Shown in pieces: positions 42,058-50,301 of a DNA stretch of 52,463 bases. The stretch's first letter is position 1. The number at the start of each line of letters is the position of its first letter. The DNA comes from Micromonospora sp. CB01531. GTDB lineage: Bacteria; Actinomycetota; Actinomycetes; Mycobacteriales; Micromonosporaceae. Where the stretch lies: contig NZ_LWLS01000097.1 in the NCBI RefSeq assembly GCF_001905095.1, forward strand, positions 1 to 52,463, in the 5' to 3' direction. Position numbers and translations under genes: made by a program. The notes under the pieces are model-generated. The model had not been told where the DNA came from, searched no databases, and saw nothing but the letters and a program-made list of their open reading frames with translations.

Positions 42058-43511
42058 CGGTGGTACTTCTTCAACTGGTCATCGATGTGCTTGGCGGTTC
42101 CTCTCAGGGTCTTCTCCGGATCGGCGCCGAGCGCAATGTCCTTCACCGCTGGGTTGATCGCCGCGTAGTATTCGTTCCACCCGACCGTCCGCGGGGCGCC
42201 GTCGCAGTTATCCGCGACCTTGAGGGCGAGTTGTTCGTCGGGCTTCTGATACTCCTCGAGCTTCTCGACCAGGGAGCGCCGCGTGATGAAAGCTCCTCGC
42301 GACCGGAAGAATGGGGCCTGGCACGCGTCGGAACACAGGTAAGCCAACAGTGCGGCAGCCTCGTTCGGGTGTTTGCTCTTCGCCCAGACAAACGGGGCGT
42401 CGCCGCTGTTACACCCGAACAGCATGTTCCGTCGGGGATCCAACGTCACACCGACATCGAAGGGACTTGCACCTCCCGGCTTGTCGCGGTTAAGAATTTG
42501 CCTGATCGAGTTCATCGACATCGCAGCCTGCGCGCCTTGGAACTGCGCAGGAATCGCGGATTTGGGCGTCAGGCCTTCGCTGAAGAGCCGCTGATAGTTG
42601 CGCATACCTTGGATGGCCTCGTCCGTGTCAAGGTAGCCACTTACGGTGAGACCGTTGTCGCTCACGCCTTGCCAGGTACTGTGCAGCGATGACCCCTTTT
42701 CGGCACTGCGGTCGCCCATGTTTCGTATCCAGATGCTCTCATACTGGGTGTAGTTCGACCCAGGTCCGCCGTTGCCCAAGATCGATGACTCCAGAGCCCA
42801 CGTCGCGGTGTCACCCTTCTTGCGGAGGTTATGGGTGAGTGCGTTCATCGTTTCAAACATCTGCTCGACGGTCCATCCGTCGTCGAGTTTGTCGACCTCG
42901 GGCGGCGTGGGAACTCCAGCGCGTTTGAAAATTTCCCGGTTGAAGAGGACCATGGGGAGGTATCCTTCCCACGGCATCAAATAGAGCCTTCCGCCGCTCG
43001 ATCCAGCCTCCCGCATGGGAGTGAACAGGTCGGAGAGGAACGCTTGAGTGAGGTAATCCGTGAGGTTCAGAGCTTGGCCAGATCGCGACATGTACTCGGT
43101 GAAGTCGAGGCGCGACATCATGATGTCTGGTGCATCACCGGACTGTGTGTAGATCTGAATCTTCTGAGGCAGGTTGCCGTAGGGAATGAGTTCCTCTTCG
43201 ATCTTGATGTTCGGGTATGCCTTGGAGAACGTCGCGTAGTGCGAGGCGAACAGGGCATTCACCTCGTCGCTGTAACTCTGTCGAAGGAAGCGGAGCACAA
43301 CCGGCTTGTCGGTCAGCTCGGGTCCCTGGTACCCGCCGAGATCGATGCGATAACCCCCGGGTCCCGGACCGGTGCGGACTGGCTGCGGTCCACCTTCGGT
43401 TCCGGCGCCTCCGCTACAGGCGGCGAGGCCACCCATTGCGGCGAGGGATGCAACACCAGCCGCGCCACGAACGAAATTGCGCCTGGTGATTCCACTTGCG
43501 AAGTTAGCCAT
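42054..43511 (-). CDS. Carbohydrate-type ABC transporter substrate-binding lipoprotein (485 aa)
   Basis: Extracellular solute-binding protein, family 1. Twin-arginine lipoprotein signal: TRRNFVRGAAGVASLAAMGG, ending in lipobox LAAC. The mature part has IKIEEELIPYGNLPQKIQIY, GDAPDIMMSR, YLMPWEGYLPMVLFNREIFK and a typical hinge. GGAG precedes ATG 43511. It heads the three-gene importer, 160 nt downstream of the ring-opening amidohydrolase gene, so the importer may supply that enzyme or the downstream amidohydrolase. Confidence 0.9.
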   Translation of the reverse strand: MANFASGITRRNFVRGAAGVASLAAMGGLAACSGGAGTEGGPQPVRTGPGPGGYRIDLGGYQGPELTDKPVVLRFLRQSYSDEVNALFASHYATFSKAYPNIKIEEELIPYGNLPQKIQIYTQSGDAPDIMMSRLDFTEYMSRSGQALNLTDYLTQAFLSDLFTPMREAGSSGGRLYLMPWEGYLPMVLFNREIFKRAGVPTPPEVDKLDDGWTVEQMFETMNALTHNLRKKGDTATWALESSILGNGGPGSNYTQYESIWIRNMGDRSAEKGSSLHSTWQGVSDNGLTVSGYLDTDEAIQGMRNYQRLFSEGLTPKSAIPAQFQGAQAAMSMNSIRQILNRDKPGGASPFDVGVTLDPRRNMLFGCNSGDAPFVWAKSKHPNEAAALLAYLCSDACQAPFFRSRGAFITRRSLVEKLEEYQKPDEQLALKVADNCDGAPRTVGWNEYYAAINPAVKDIALGADPEKTLRGTAKHIDDQLKKYHR

Positions 43512-43672
43512 GTCGGTTCTCCGGTTGGGGTGAGAATGTGGGTCTACCGTGGTCCGGCTTCGAAATGGGATGGTTCGGTCTGCTGCGGTGACGCATACCT
43601 GGGCGGTGATGCGTGCGTTGAGCGTCCTCCGGCTACCGCCTGGATGATGGAGTCGACGGGTGGATGGTCCGG

Positions 43673-44785
43673 TCATCGTCCTTGGTCGACGACGACGGCC
43701 ACCGTTCCTCCACCGGGCGGTCCCTGGTGGACGGCGCCGGATGAGATGTACAGGACTGTGTCCTGCAGAGCCGCAGCGAACATGCCGCCCACGGCTGCTT
43801 TGAGTTCGTTCATATAGTTCGGGTTTTCGGCGTTGTGAACTTGGCGCCGTCCGCGAAGCCGCGCGCCGATGGGCGTGCCGATCTTCACGTAGACCGCCAC
43901 AATCCGTTCGCGCTGGTCGGGTGCGAGCGGCGCGCCGTTAACTGACAGGCCCGCCGCGCGCAAGGCTCGATGAAGCGAGTCGACGTCCAGCAGGTCGGTC
44001 ATCACCGACCGCCCCACGCGCAGTCGTCCGCCGGCCGCCGTTGTGTTCCCTAGGAGGACGACCTGCGTTTCTCTGTGCTCCCGACCGGCCGATGAGGAGA
44101 CCCGATCGGTCCACAGATCCAGGTTGGTGCCGATGTCGCCGTCGGCAGGCATCTCGAGGTGGTCGACCGCAACGGCGACTCCCAAAGCCGCGGCGCCACT
44201 GGTTTTCGGAACCGCTAGCCTCGGCTCGAAGGGCGAGATTTCGTGTCCACGTTGCTGGGCGTCCTCAAGGTCCTCCGGCTGCAGCCCACGGCTTTTCGTC
44301 AGGACGTACTCGGCATCGGATGGATCGATGCCGGCATCACGAGCAGCGGCCCGGACGGCGTCGGCGACGTGTTCGACCATCGCGGGGTGACCGACCCACT
44401 CGGGCCGGATGGGCGCCGACTGTGCAGTGCCGATGGCTAGTCTCGGCTCAGGCCCGACGGGACCGTCCCAGGCGCGTTTGGCGTAGACCACCACGTGCGG
44501 TGCAAGGATGCCGACACCTCCACTGGAGAAAACCATGGGGATGCGGGCGATTCGGTCGGCACCCAGATCGCTGTGCTCCTCGAGGAACCGGCGGACCGCG
44601 CCGATCGCGGCCGCTCGACTGTTCTCACCGGGTCTGTTGCCTTCCGTCTTACCGGTGACCGCGCAGATCTCGTCGGGACGCAGACGGCCCTCGGTGACGA
44701 GCTGCACGAGCGCGGTGGTGTCCGACTCGTGCTCCAACGGCACCGGGAAGGCCTCGACGGCCGTGGGCTGCGGGTTCTGGTGCAC
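43673..44785 (-). CDS. Ring-opening amidohydrolase, barbiturase/cyanuric acid hydrolase family (370 aa)
   Basis: This rare family hydrolyses the ring amide of barbiturate (to ureidomalonate) or cyanuric acid (to carboxybiuret). The three internal repeats each supply a Lys-Ser dyad, and all are present: K46 (TGKTEGN) with S87/S88 (FSSGGVGI), K164 (LTKSRGLQ) with S231-233 (SSSAGRE), K301 (VKIGTPIG) with S348/S349 (ISSGAVHQGPPGGG). Length is typical. GTG 44785 behind GGAGGAGAA is the true start; the frame to 44911 extends into the control region. Barbiturase is the more natural guess, given a cytosine-deaminase-like gene nearby, but triazines or analogues cannot be excluded. Confidence 0.88.
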   Translation of the reverse strand: MHQNPQPTAVEAFPVPLEHESDTTALVQLVTEGRLRPDEICAVTGKTEGNRPGENSRAAAIGAVRRFLEEHSDLGADRIARIPMVFSSGGVGILAPHVVVYAKRAWDGPVGPEPRLAIGTAQSAPIRPEWVGHPAMVEHVADAVRAAARDAGIDPSDAEYVLTKSRGLQPEDLEDAQQRGHEISPFEPRLAVPKTSGAAALGVAVAVDHLEMPADGDIGTNLDLWTDRVSSSAGREHRETQVVLLGNTTAAGGRLRVGRSVMTDLLDVDSLHRALRAAGLSVNGAPLAPDQRERIVAVYVKIGTPIGARLRGRRQVHNAENPNYMNELKAAVGGMFAAALQDTVLYISSGAVHQGPPGGGTVAVVVDQGR

Positions 44786-44913
44786 TTCTCCTCCATCGGA
44801 CTGGTCGGCCTGATCAGCTCGGATCCTTTGCTCCTCGTGGAGTCGCGTCGGAGCAAAATTCCTATGAAGATCTGATGTCTCAGGTGAGCTAGATGCCAGG
44901 GTCAGAATCAAAT

Positions 44914-45070
44914 TCAGTTCGAGGTCGTTCCGCGCAGCGTGAGCTCCTGGACACCCGCCGCCGTTGCGAAGAGCACGCCGTCGAGACCCAACTCGCGGAT
45001 CAGGTCCAGGGCCGCCGGCCAGTCGCCATCATCGTTACCCTGCGTCGGTCGGCAAGTCGCTCCGAGACTC
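44914..45070 (-). pseudogene. Second TIM-barrel (isomerase/epimerase) 5' fragment
   Basis: A minus-strand frame reads LGATCRPTQGNDDGDWPAAL then DLIRELGLDGVLFATAAGVQ and ends soon after. The pattern (LGA..., repeated acidic/Trp segment, LGLDGVLF) is that of the first strand-helix-strand of xylose-isomerase-like proteins, with the counterpart in locus A being SDRGLHGLYFRS. It is cut short by a stop and has no clear start. It lies in the divergent region between the ring-opening enzyme and the GntR gene. Confidence 0.45.
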
Positions 45071-45160
45071 GGCGTGGTGCTCGCGTCCGAGGCTCGGGTG
45101 GGGATCGCAGCAGGGTCAGTTGGACGAGGGGCGATGCGCGGGGCGCCGTCATGGGATATG

Positions 45161-45178
45161 GTTACCAGATGTCTGATG
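45161..45178. promoter_or_regulatory. Candidate GntR operator, locus B
   Basis: GTTACCAGATGTCTGATG, containing the dyad CAGA-TG-TCTG, 19 bp before the GntR start at 45197. It matches the locus A site at 28207-28224 in 16 of 18 bases. Its position suggests autorepression and joint control of the divergent ring-opening amidohydrolase operon. Confidence 0.68.
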
Positions 45179-45196
45179 TTTAGGGTAGGGGTAGCG

Positions 45197-45937
45197 GTGA
45201 ATTTTCCACGGAGCGGGTCCGCACAGACGCCGGTCAACGCCAGGCGGATGGGAAGGCAGGTGCCCAGGGTCAACCGCGTCTCGGCGGTGGAGGCGGCGAT
45301 CGAGGAGATTCGCACACAGATCCGTGAAGGGCACTGGGTTCCTGGTGACCGGCTGCCTTCCGAGGCGGAACTGACCGAGATCCTTGGGATCAGCCGAGCC
45401 CCGCTGCGGGAGGCCACTCGAGCGCTCGTGCACGCCGGTCTGCTGTCAGTACGCCAGGGCGACGGCACCTATGTCGTCGCCGTCGACGAGTCGGCCGTGG
45501 CATTCAGCCGCAAGCTCAGGGACAGCAAGGCCCGCGATGTGCTCGAGGTGCGGCGCGGGCTGGACGCGACCGCGGTTCACCTGGCCACGGCACGACGCAC
45601 CGACGACGACCTCAGCGCGATGGAGGCGACGCTGCGGCGCCGCCGCGAGGCCGCGTCGGCCGGAGACCAGGCCACGTTCGTCGACGCCGACGTGGCGTTC
45701 CACCTGGCGGTGGCGCAGGCCGCCCACAACACCCTGCTCCTCGGGCTCTACGAGGGACTCTCGATGGCCATCCGCGAGTCCCTGAACACGACCGAGTCCC
45801 TGCAGCACGCCGTCGGCGAGGGTGGTGACGACCACGAAGCGCTCTTCGATGCGATCAAGTCCGGAGACGAGGCGCGGGCCGTCGACATCGCGCTGTCGAT
45901 AATCGCCAGCCAGGAGCAGCAGTGCGCGCTCAAGTGA
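45197..45937 (+). CDS. GntR-family regulator with FCD ligand domain (locus B, 246 aa)
   Basis: Winged-helix domain WVPGDRLPSEAELTEILGIS with APLREATRALVHAGLLSVRQ, then an FCD domain with FHLAVAQAAHNTLLLGLYEG and DDHEALFDAIKSGDEARAVD. The region REATRALVHAGLL-x-x-RQGDGTYV is the same in the locus A regulator, including the DNA-recognition part, which fits the shared operator. GTG 45197 follows AGGGG; ATG 45248 is an alternative giving 229 aa. It reads away from the ring-opening enzyme and 61 bp before the cytosine-deaminase-like gene, probably co-transcribed with it. Confidence 0.88.
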   Translation: MNFPRSGSAQTPVNARRMGRQVPRVNRVSAVEAAIEEIRTQIREGHWVPGDRLPSEAELTEILGISRAPLREATRALVHAGLLSVRQGDGTYVVAVDESAVAFSRKLRDSKARDVLEVRRGLDATAVHLATARRTDDDLSAMEATLRRRREAASAGDQATFVDADVAFHLAVAQAAHNTLLLGLYEGLSMAIRESLNTTESLQHAVGEGGDDHEALFDAIKSGDEARAVDIALSIIASQEQQCALK

Positions 45938-45998
45938 CCGGGCCGTCCGAGGCGGAAGCGGTCCAGCCGCCTTGCCGCCACAGCCGCGAGGAGGATCG

Positions 45999-47225
45999 TT
46001 GACGACCGCCACCTTGATCAAGAACGTACGCCCGTGGGCGGGCGAACCGAGCGACATCGTCATCGAGGGCGGCCGGATCGCCAAGGTTGTGCCGGCGGGC
46101 AACGCGACGCCGGACGCGGACGGCAGCGTCATCGACGGGCGCGGCCACATCGCCCTGCCCTCCTTCACCGACACGCACGCCCACCTGGACTCCACCCGCC
46201 TGGGTCTGCCGTTCCGCCCACACACGGCGGGCCCGGGACTGGAGGGGCTGATCGAGAACGACCGTGCCAACTGGCGGTCGGCGGAGGAGAGCGTCAGCGA
46301 ACGGGCGACCTACACGCTCGACCGGACCATCGCCTCGGGTGCCACGACGGTACGCAGCCACGCCCAGGTCGACACCCTGTCCGGGCTCGACCGCATCGAG
46401 GGGGTGCTCGCCGCCCGTGCGGCCCACCAAGCCAGGGCCACGGTCCAGGTCGTGGCCTTCCCACAGGCAGGCATCATCCGTGACCGGGGTACCGCCGACC
46501 TGCTCGCCGCTGCGCTGTCGAGCGGAGCGGACCTGGTCGGCGGGATCGACCCATGCGGCCTCGACCGGAATCCCGTCGAGCACCTTGACACCGTCTTCGG
46601 GTTGGCCGAACGCCATCAGGTCGGCGTCGACCTCCACCTGCACGAGACCGGCGAACTCGGCGCATTCACGCTCGACCTCATCTTCGACCGGGTACGCGCC
46701 CTCGCCATGCACGGCATGGTCACCGTCTCGCACGCGTTCGCGCTCGCCACCCTGACCCCGGACCGCGTCGAGGCGATCGCCAGCCAGCTGGCCGAGCTCG
46801 ACATCGCCCTGACCACGATCGCACCGGCCGGTCGGCGCACGCTTCCGCTCGACCTCCTGGCGCGCCATGCGGTAAGGGTCGGCCTCGGTCAGGACGGCAT
46901 GCGGGACTACTGGTCCCCGTTCGGCGACGGGGACATGCTCGGTCGCACGTGGCAGCTCGCGTTCGTCAGCCAGCTGCGCCGCGACGACCTCATCGAACGC
47001 TGCGTCGCGGTCGCCACCGTCGGTGGCCGCGCCATCGTCGAGGGCGGCGGCGGGGCCGCGTGGACGGCGAACTCCGAGGAACCTCGTGGGCTCGCGCCGG
47101 GCGACTGCGCCGACCTCGTCCTGATCGCCGGAGAGACGGTGACCAGCGCGGTGATGGACCGGCCGCCCAGCCGCATCGTCGTGCGCCGGGACCGGGTTGT
47201 CGCCGAGGATGGCGTCCTGGTCTGA
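45999..47225 (+). CDS. Cytosine-deaminase-like amidohydrolase (408 aa)
   Basis: Metal-dependent deaminase/hydrolase of the CodA-like group. Motifs: DTHAHLD (HxH at residues 60-62), TVRSHAQVD, VGGIDPCGLDRN, VDLHLHETGELG (metal His and catalytic Glu), VSHAFAL and GQDGMRDYWSPFGDGDMLGR. In true CodA the late Asp motif reads HDDV; here it is QDGM, so the substrate may be another pyrimidine, an N-alkyl or isocytosine-type compound. The start is TTG 45999 with GAGGAGG 4 nt upstream. It lies between the GntR gene and the glycine riboswitch. Confidence 0.85.
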   Translation: MTTATLIKNVRPWAGEPSDIVIEGGRIAKVVPAGNATPDADGSVIDGRGHIALPSFTDTHAHLDSTRLGLPFRPHTAGPGLEGLIENDRANWRSAEESVSERATYTLDRTIASGATTVRSHAQVDTLSGLDRIEGVLAARAAHQARATVQVVAFPQAGIIRDRGTADLLAAALSSGADLVGGIDPCGLDRNPVEHLDTVFGLAERHQVGVDLHLHETGELGAFTLDLIFDRVRALAMHGMVTVSHAFALATLTPDRVEAIASQLAELDIALTTIAPAGRRTLPLDLLARHAVRVGLGQDGMRDYWSPFGDGDMLGRTWQLAFVSQLRRDDLIERCVAVATVGGRAIVEGGGGAAWTANSEEPRGLAPGDCADLVLIAGETVTSAVMDRPPSRIVVRRDRVVAEDGVLV

Positions 47226-47268
47226 TCCTGGTCTGACGGCACACACAACTGAACATCGCGCCGCTTGA

Positions 47269-47460
47269 ACCGGAGCGGGAGAGACTCGGCCACAACCCGG
47301 ACCGAGCGCCGAAGGAGCAACTCTCCCCAGAATCTCTCAGGCCCTGTACCGCTCCGGTGAGGCAACTCTGAAAAGTCAGGACGCGGATGTCCTGCACCCA
47401 TGGTGCAAACCGTCCGATCGACGGTGAATCTCTCAGGTACCGATGACAGAGCGGGGAGGT
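47269..47460 (+). promoter_or_regulatory. Tandem glycine riboswitch
   Basis: Aptamer I spans about 47269-47358, closed by ACCGGAGCGG and CCGCTCCGGT, with GGGAGAGACTC, the conserved GCGCCGAAGGAGCAACTC and AATCTCTCAGGCCC. Aptamer II spans about 47359-47460, with CATGGTGCAAACCGTCCG, GGTGAATCTCTCAGG and TACCGATGACAGAG. The duplicated AATCTCTCAGG box and the GAGGCAACTCTGAAAAG linker are the known features of actinobacterial glycine riboswitches. It sits directly in front of gcvT and would switch the operon on when glycine is plentiful. Confidence 0.95.
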
Positions 47461-47468
47461 CGCCCACC

Positions 47469-47486
47469 GGTGCCGTTCGCGGCACC
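47469..47486 (+). promoter_or_regulatory. UUCG-capped hairpin in the riboswitch expression platform
   Basis: GGTGCCG-TTCG-CGGCACC: a perfect 7-bp stem with a stable tetraloop between aptamer II and the gcvT ribosome site (GGGAG near 47495). There is no T-run, so control is more likely at translation initiation, through pairing of GGGGAGG (47453-47459) or GGGAG with CCTCCC (47500-47505). Confidence 0.55.
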
Positions 47487-47507
47487 CGAGCCAAGGGAGC
47501 CTCCCGA

Positions 47508-48626
47508 ATGAACCCCTCCGGTCACTCGTGGCGCCGCACGCCCCTGCACGACGTGCACGCGGCGCTCGGTGCCAGTTTCACCGGCTTCGCCGGCTGGTCG
47601 ATGCCGGTCCGCTACTCCTCTGAGATCGCCGAGCACAAGGCGGTGCGCTCGGCCGCCGGACTTTTCGACCTGTGCCACATGGGCGAGCTGGAGCTCACCG
47701 GCCGGGAAGCCGGCGCGGCGCTCGACTTCGCGCTGGTCGGGCGTCCGTCGAAGCTCGGCGTCGGCCGCGCCCGGTACTCGATGATCTGCGCCGAGGACGG
47801 TGGGATCCTGGACGACCTCGTGGTCTACCGGCTGGCCGAGGAGCGGTTCCTCGTGGTCGCCAACGCCGCCAACGTGCTCGTCGTACGCGACGCGCTCAAC
47901 GAACGCGTGTCCGGGTTCGACGCCGAGGTGCGCGACGCGTCCGACGACTGGGGGCTGCTCGCGGTCCAGGGACCCATCTCGGCGGCAATCGTCAGCGAGG
48001 TGACCGACCTCGACGTGTCGGCCCTAAGGTACTACGCCATCGACGAGGCCGTCCTTGCCGGGGCCGCGGTCCTGCTGGCCCGGACCGGATACACCGGTGA
48101 GGACGGCTTCGAGGTCTACTGCCGCCCCGAGGACGCCGAGACGGTCTGGTCCGCCCTCATCGAGGCCGGCACGCAGCGCGGCCTCGTCCCTGCCGGCCTG
48201 GCGTGCCGTGACACCTTGCGACTGGAGGCGGGCATGCCGCTCTACGGCCAGGAGCTGAGCCGGCAGGTGACGCCGTTCGAGGCAGGGCTCGGCCGGGTCG
48301 TCGCCCTCGACAAGGACGGCGGTTTCGTCGGGGACGCCGCCCTCGCCGCACGTCACAACGCGGGGACAAGGCAGACGCTCGTCGGGTTGGTGTCCGCCGG
48401 CCGCCGCTCCCCGCGGGCCGGATACCCCGTGCTCGACCCCTCGACCGGGATGCGAATCGGCCGGGTGACCAGCGGCGCCCCATCGCCCACGCTCGGCCAC
48501 CCGATCGCCATGGCCTACGTCGCCGTCGGCCGCGACGAGCCCGGCACCAGGCTCGCCATCGACATCCGCGGCGCCGCTGAGGACGTCGAGGTCGTCGCTC
48601 TCCCCTTCTACCGCTGCAGCCGGTGA
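47508..48626 (+). CDS. gcvT: Glycine cleavage system T protein, aminomethyltransferase (372 aa)
   Basis: Moves the methylene group from the lipoyl arm of H protein to tetrahydrofolate, releasing ammonia. Family motifs are RRTPLHDVHAALGASFTGFA, GWSMPVRYSSEIAEHKAVRS, AGLFDLCHMGELEL, ARTGYTGEDGFEVY and CRDTLRLEAGMPLYGQEL. Length is normal. ATG 47508 follows AAGGGAGCC. gcvP is not in the window, which is usual where P protein is encoded elsewhere. Confidence 0.96.
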   Translation: MNPSGHSWRRTPLHDVHAALGASFTGFAGWSMPVRYSSEIAEHKAVRSAAGLFDLCHMGELELTGREAGAALDFALVGRPSKLGVGRARYSMICAEDGGILDDLVVYRLAEERFLVVANAANVLVVRDALNERVSGFDAEVRDASDDWGLLAVQGPISAAIVSEVTDLDVSALRYYAIDEAVLAGAAVLLARTGYTGEDGFEVYCRPEDAETVWSALIEAGTQRGLVPAGLACRDTLRLEAGMPLYGQELSRQVTPFEAGLGRVVALDKDGGFVGDAALAARHNAGTRQTLVGLVSAGRRSPRAGYPVLDPSTGMRIGRVTSGAPSPTLGHPIAMAYVAVGRDEPGTRLAIDIRGAAEDVEVVALPFYRCSR

Positions 48627-48652
48627 CCGCACCAACCTGCCAGGAGCCAGAA

Positions 48653-49027
48653 ATGAACGTTCCCGCCCAGCTGAGGTTCACCGCCGAGCACGAGTGGCTC
48701 GACATCGAGGGAGACTGCGCCACCGTCGGCATCACCGCCTTCGCCGCCGAGGCTCTCGGCGACGTCGTCTACGTCGACCTGCCCGCCGTCGGCAGCAGTG
48801 TCGCCGCAGGCGAGGCCTGCGGCGAAATCGAGTCGACGAAGTCGGTCAGCGAGCTCTACGCCCCCGCCGACGGCGACGTGGTGGAGGTCAACCAAGCGGT
48901 CGTCGACGACCCCGGCCTACTCAACCTGGACCCGTTCGGGAAGGGCTGGCTGTTCCGGATGCGCGTCGCAAACATCCCCGCCCTGCACGACGCGGCCGCC
49001 TACAAGTCGCTGACCGGAGGCGAGTGA
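48653..49027 (+). CDS. gcvH: Glycine cleavage system H protein (124 aa)
   Basis: Lipoyl carrier that shuttles intermediates between P, T and L proteins. HEWL at residues 13-16, ITAFAAEALGDVVYVDLP and the lipoylation site K63 in EIESTKSVSELYAP are diagnostic. ATG 48653 follows CAGGAGCC; the frame extends upstream to 48623 but without family similarity. It lies 26 nt after gcvT and 1 nt before glyA. Confidence 0.96.
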   Translation: MNVPAQLRFTAEHEWLDIEGDCATVGITAFAAEALGDVVYVDLPAVGSSVAAGEACGEIESTKSVSELYAPADGDVVEVNQAVVDDPGLLNLDPFGKGWLFRMRVANIPALHDAAAYKSLTGGE

Positions 49028-49028
49028 G

Positions 49029-50300
49029 ATGAGCATCCTCGACCGGTCGCTGGCCGATCTCGACCCCGAGGTTCACCACGCCATCCGGGCCGAACTCGCC
49101 CGCCAACAGGACACCCTGGAACTGATCGCGAGTGAGAACTTCGCACCCGTCGCGGTCATGCAGGCCCAGGGGTCGGTGCTGACCAACAAGTACGCCGAGG
49201 GATACCCCGGACGGCGTTACTACGGCGGCTGCGAGCACGTCGATGTCGTGGAGCAGGTCGCCATCGACCGTGCGAAGGCGCTGTTCGGTGCCGGGTACGC
49301 CAACGTGCAGCCACACTCCGGTGCCCAGGCGAACGCCGCGGCGATGTCCGCGCTACTCGATCCGGACGACACGATCCTGGGCCTGGACCTGGCGCACGGC
49401 GGTCACCTCACCCACGGCATGCGGCTCAACTACAGTGGCAAGCTGTACGAGGCGGTCGCGTACCACGTACGTGAGTCCGACTTCCGGGTCGACCTGGCCG
49501 AGGTGGAGCGACTCGCGCTGGAGCACCGGCCGAAGTTGATCGTGGCCGGCTGGTCGGCCTACCCGCTGCACCTGGACTTCGCGGAGTTCCGGCGGATCGC
49601 GGACCTGGTCGGCGCCCGGCTGATGGTGGACATGGCGCACTTCGCCGGGTTGGTCGCCGCGGGCCTGCACCCGGACCCGGTGCCGTACGCCGACGTCGTC
49701 ACCACCACGACGCACAAGACCCTCGGGGGTCCCCGCGGTGGCGTCATCCTGACCAACCATGCCGACCTGGCGAAGAAGATCAACTCGGCGGTGTTCCCCG
49801 GCCAGCAGGGCGGGCCGCTGGAGCACGTCATCGCCGCCAAGGCCGTGGCGTTCAAGCTGGCCGCCTCCGAGGAGTTCCGCGAGCGGCAGCGGCGGACGCT
49901 GGACGGTGCTCGCACGCTGGCTGGTCGGCTCCTGGCCGACGACGTCCAAGCGGCGGGGATCACCGTACTGACTGGCGGCACCCAGGTACATCTCGTCCTG
50001 GTCGACCTACGTCACTCTGAACTCGACGGACGGCAGGCCGAGGACCGGTTGCACTCGATCGGTATCACCGTGAACCGCAACACCGTACCGTTCGACCCGC
50101 GGCCGCCCATGGTCGCCTCCGGCCTGCGCATCGGCACCCCGGCGCTGGCCACCCGCGGTTTCGGCAATGCGGAGTTCCGGGAGGTCGCCGACATCATCGC
50201 CATCGCGCTCATCAGTGAGCCGACCGAAGACGTCGTCACCGAGCTGCGTGGCCGGGTGGCCAACCTGGCCGCGAAGTTCCCGTTGTACCCGGGGCTGTGA
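49029..50300 (+). CDS. glyA: Serine hydroxymethyltransferase (423 aa)
   Basis: Interconverts glycine and serine using the methylene-tetrahydrofolate made by the cleavage system. Motifs: LELIASENFAP, NKYAEGYPGRRYYGGCEHVD, HLTHGMRLNYSGKLY, the PLP lysine K230 in VTTTTHKTLGGPRGG and FPGQQGGPLEH. Complete length. Together with gcvT and gcvH it would turn two glycines into serine, to be deaminated by the neighbouring sdaA product before that gene was destroyed. Confidence 0.96.
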   Translation: MSILDRSLADLDPEVHHAIRAELARQQDTLELIASENFAPVAVMQAQGSVLTNKYAEGYPGRRYYGGCEHVDVVEQVAIDRAKALFGAGYANVQPHSGAQANAAAMSALLDPDDTILGLDLAHGGHLTHGMRLNYSGKLYEAVAYHVRESDFRVDLAEVERLALEHRPKLIVAGWSAYPLHLDFAEFRRIADLVGARLMVDMAHFAGLVAAGLHPDPVPYADVVTTTTHKTLGGPRGGVILTNHADLAKKINSAVFPGQQGGPLEHVIAAKAVAFKLAASEEFRERQRRTLDGARTLAGRLLADDVQAAGITVLTGGTQVHLVLVDLRHSELDGRQAEDRLHSIGITVNRNTVPFDPRPPMVASGLRIGTPALATRGFGNAEFREVADIIAIALISEPTEDVVTELRGRVANLAAKFPLYPGL

Positions 50301-50301
50301 C

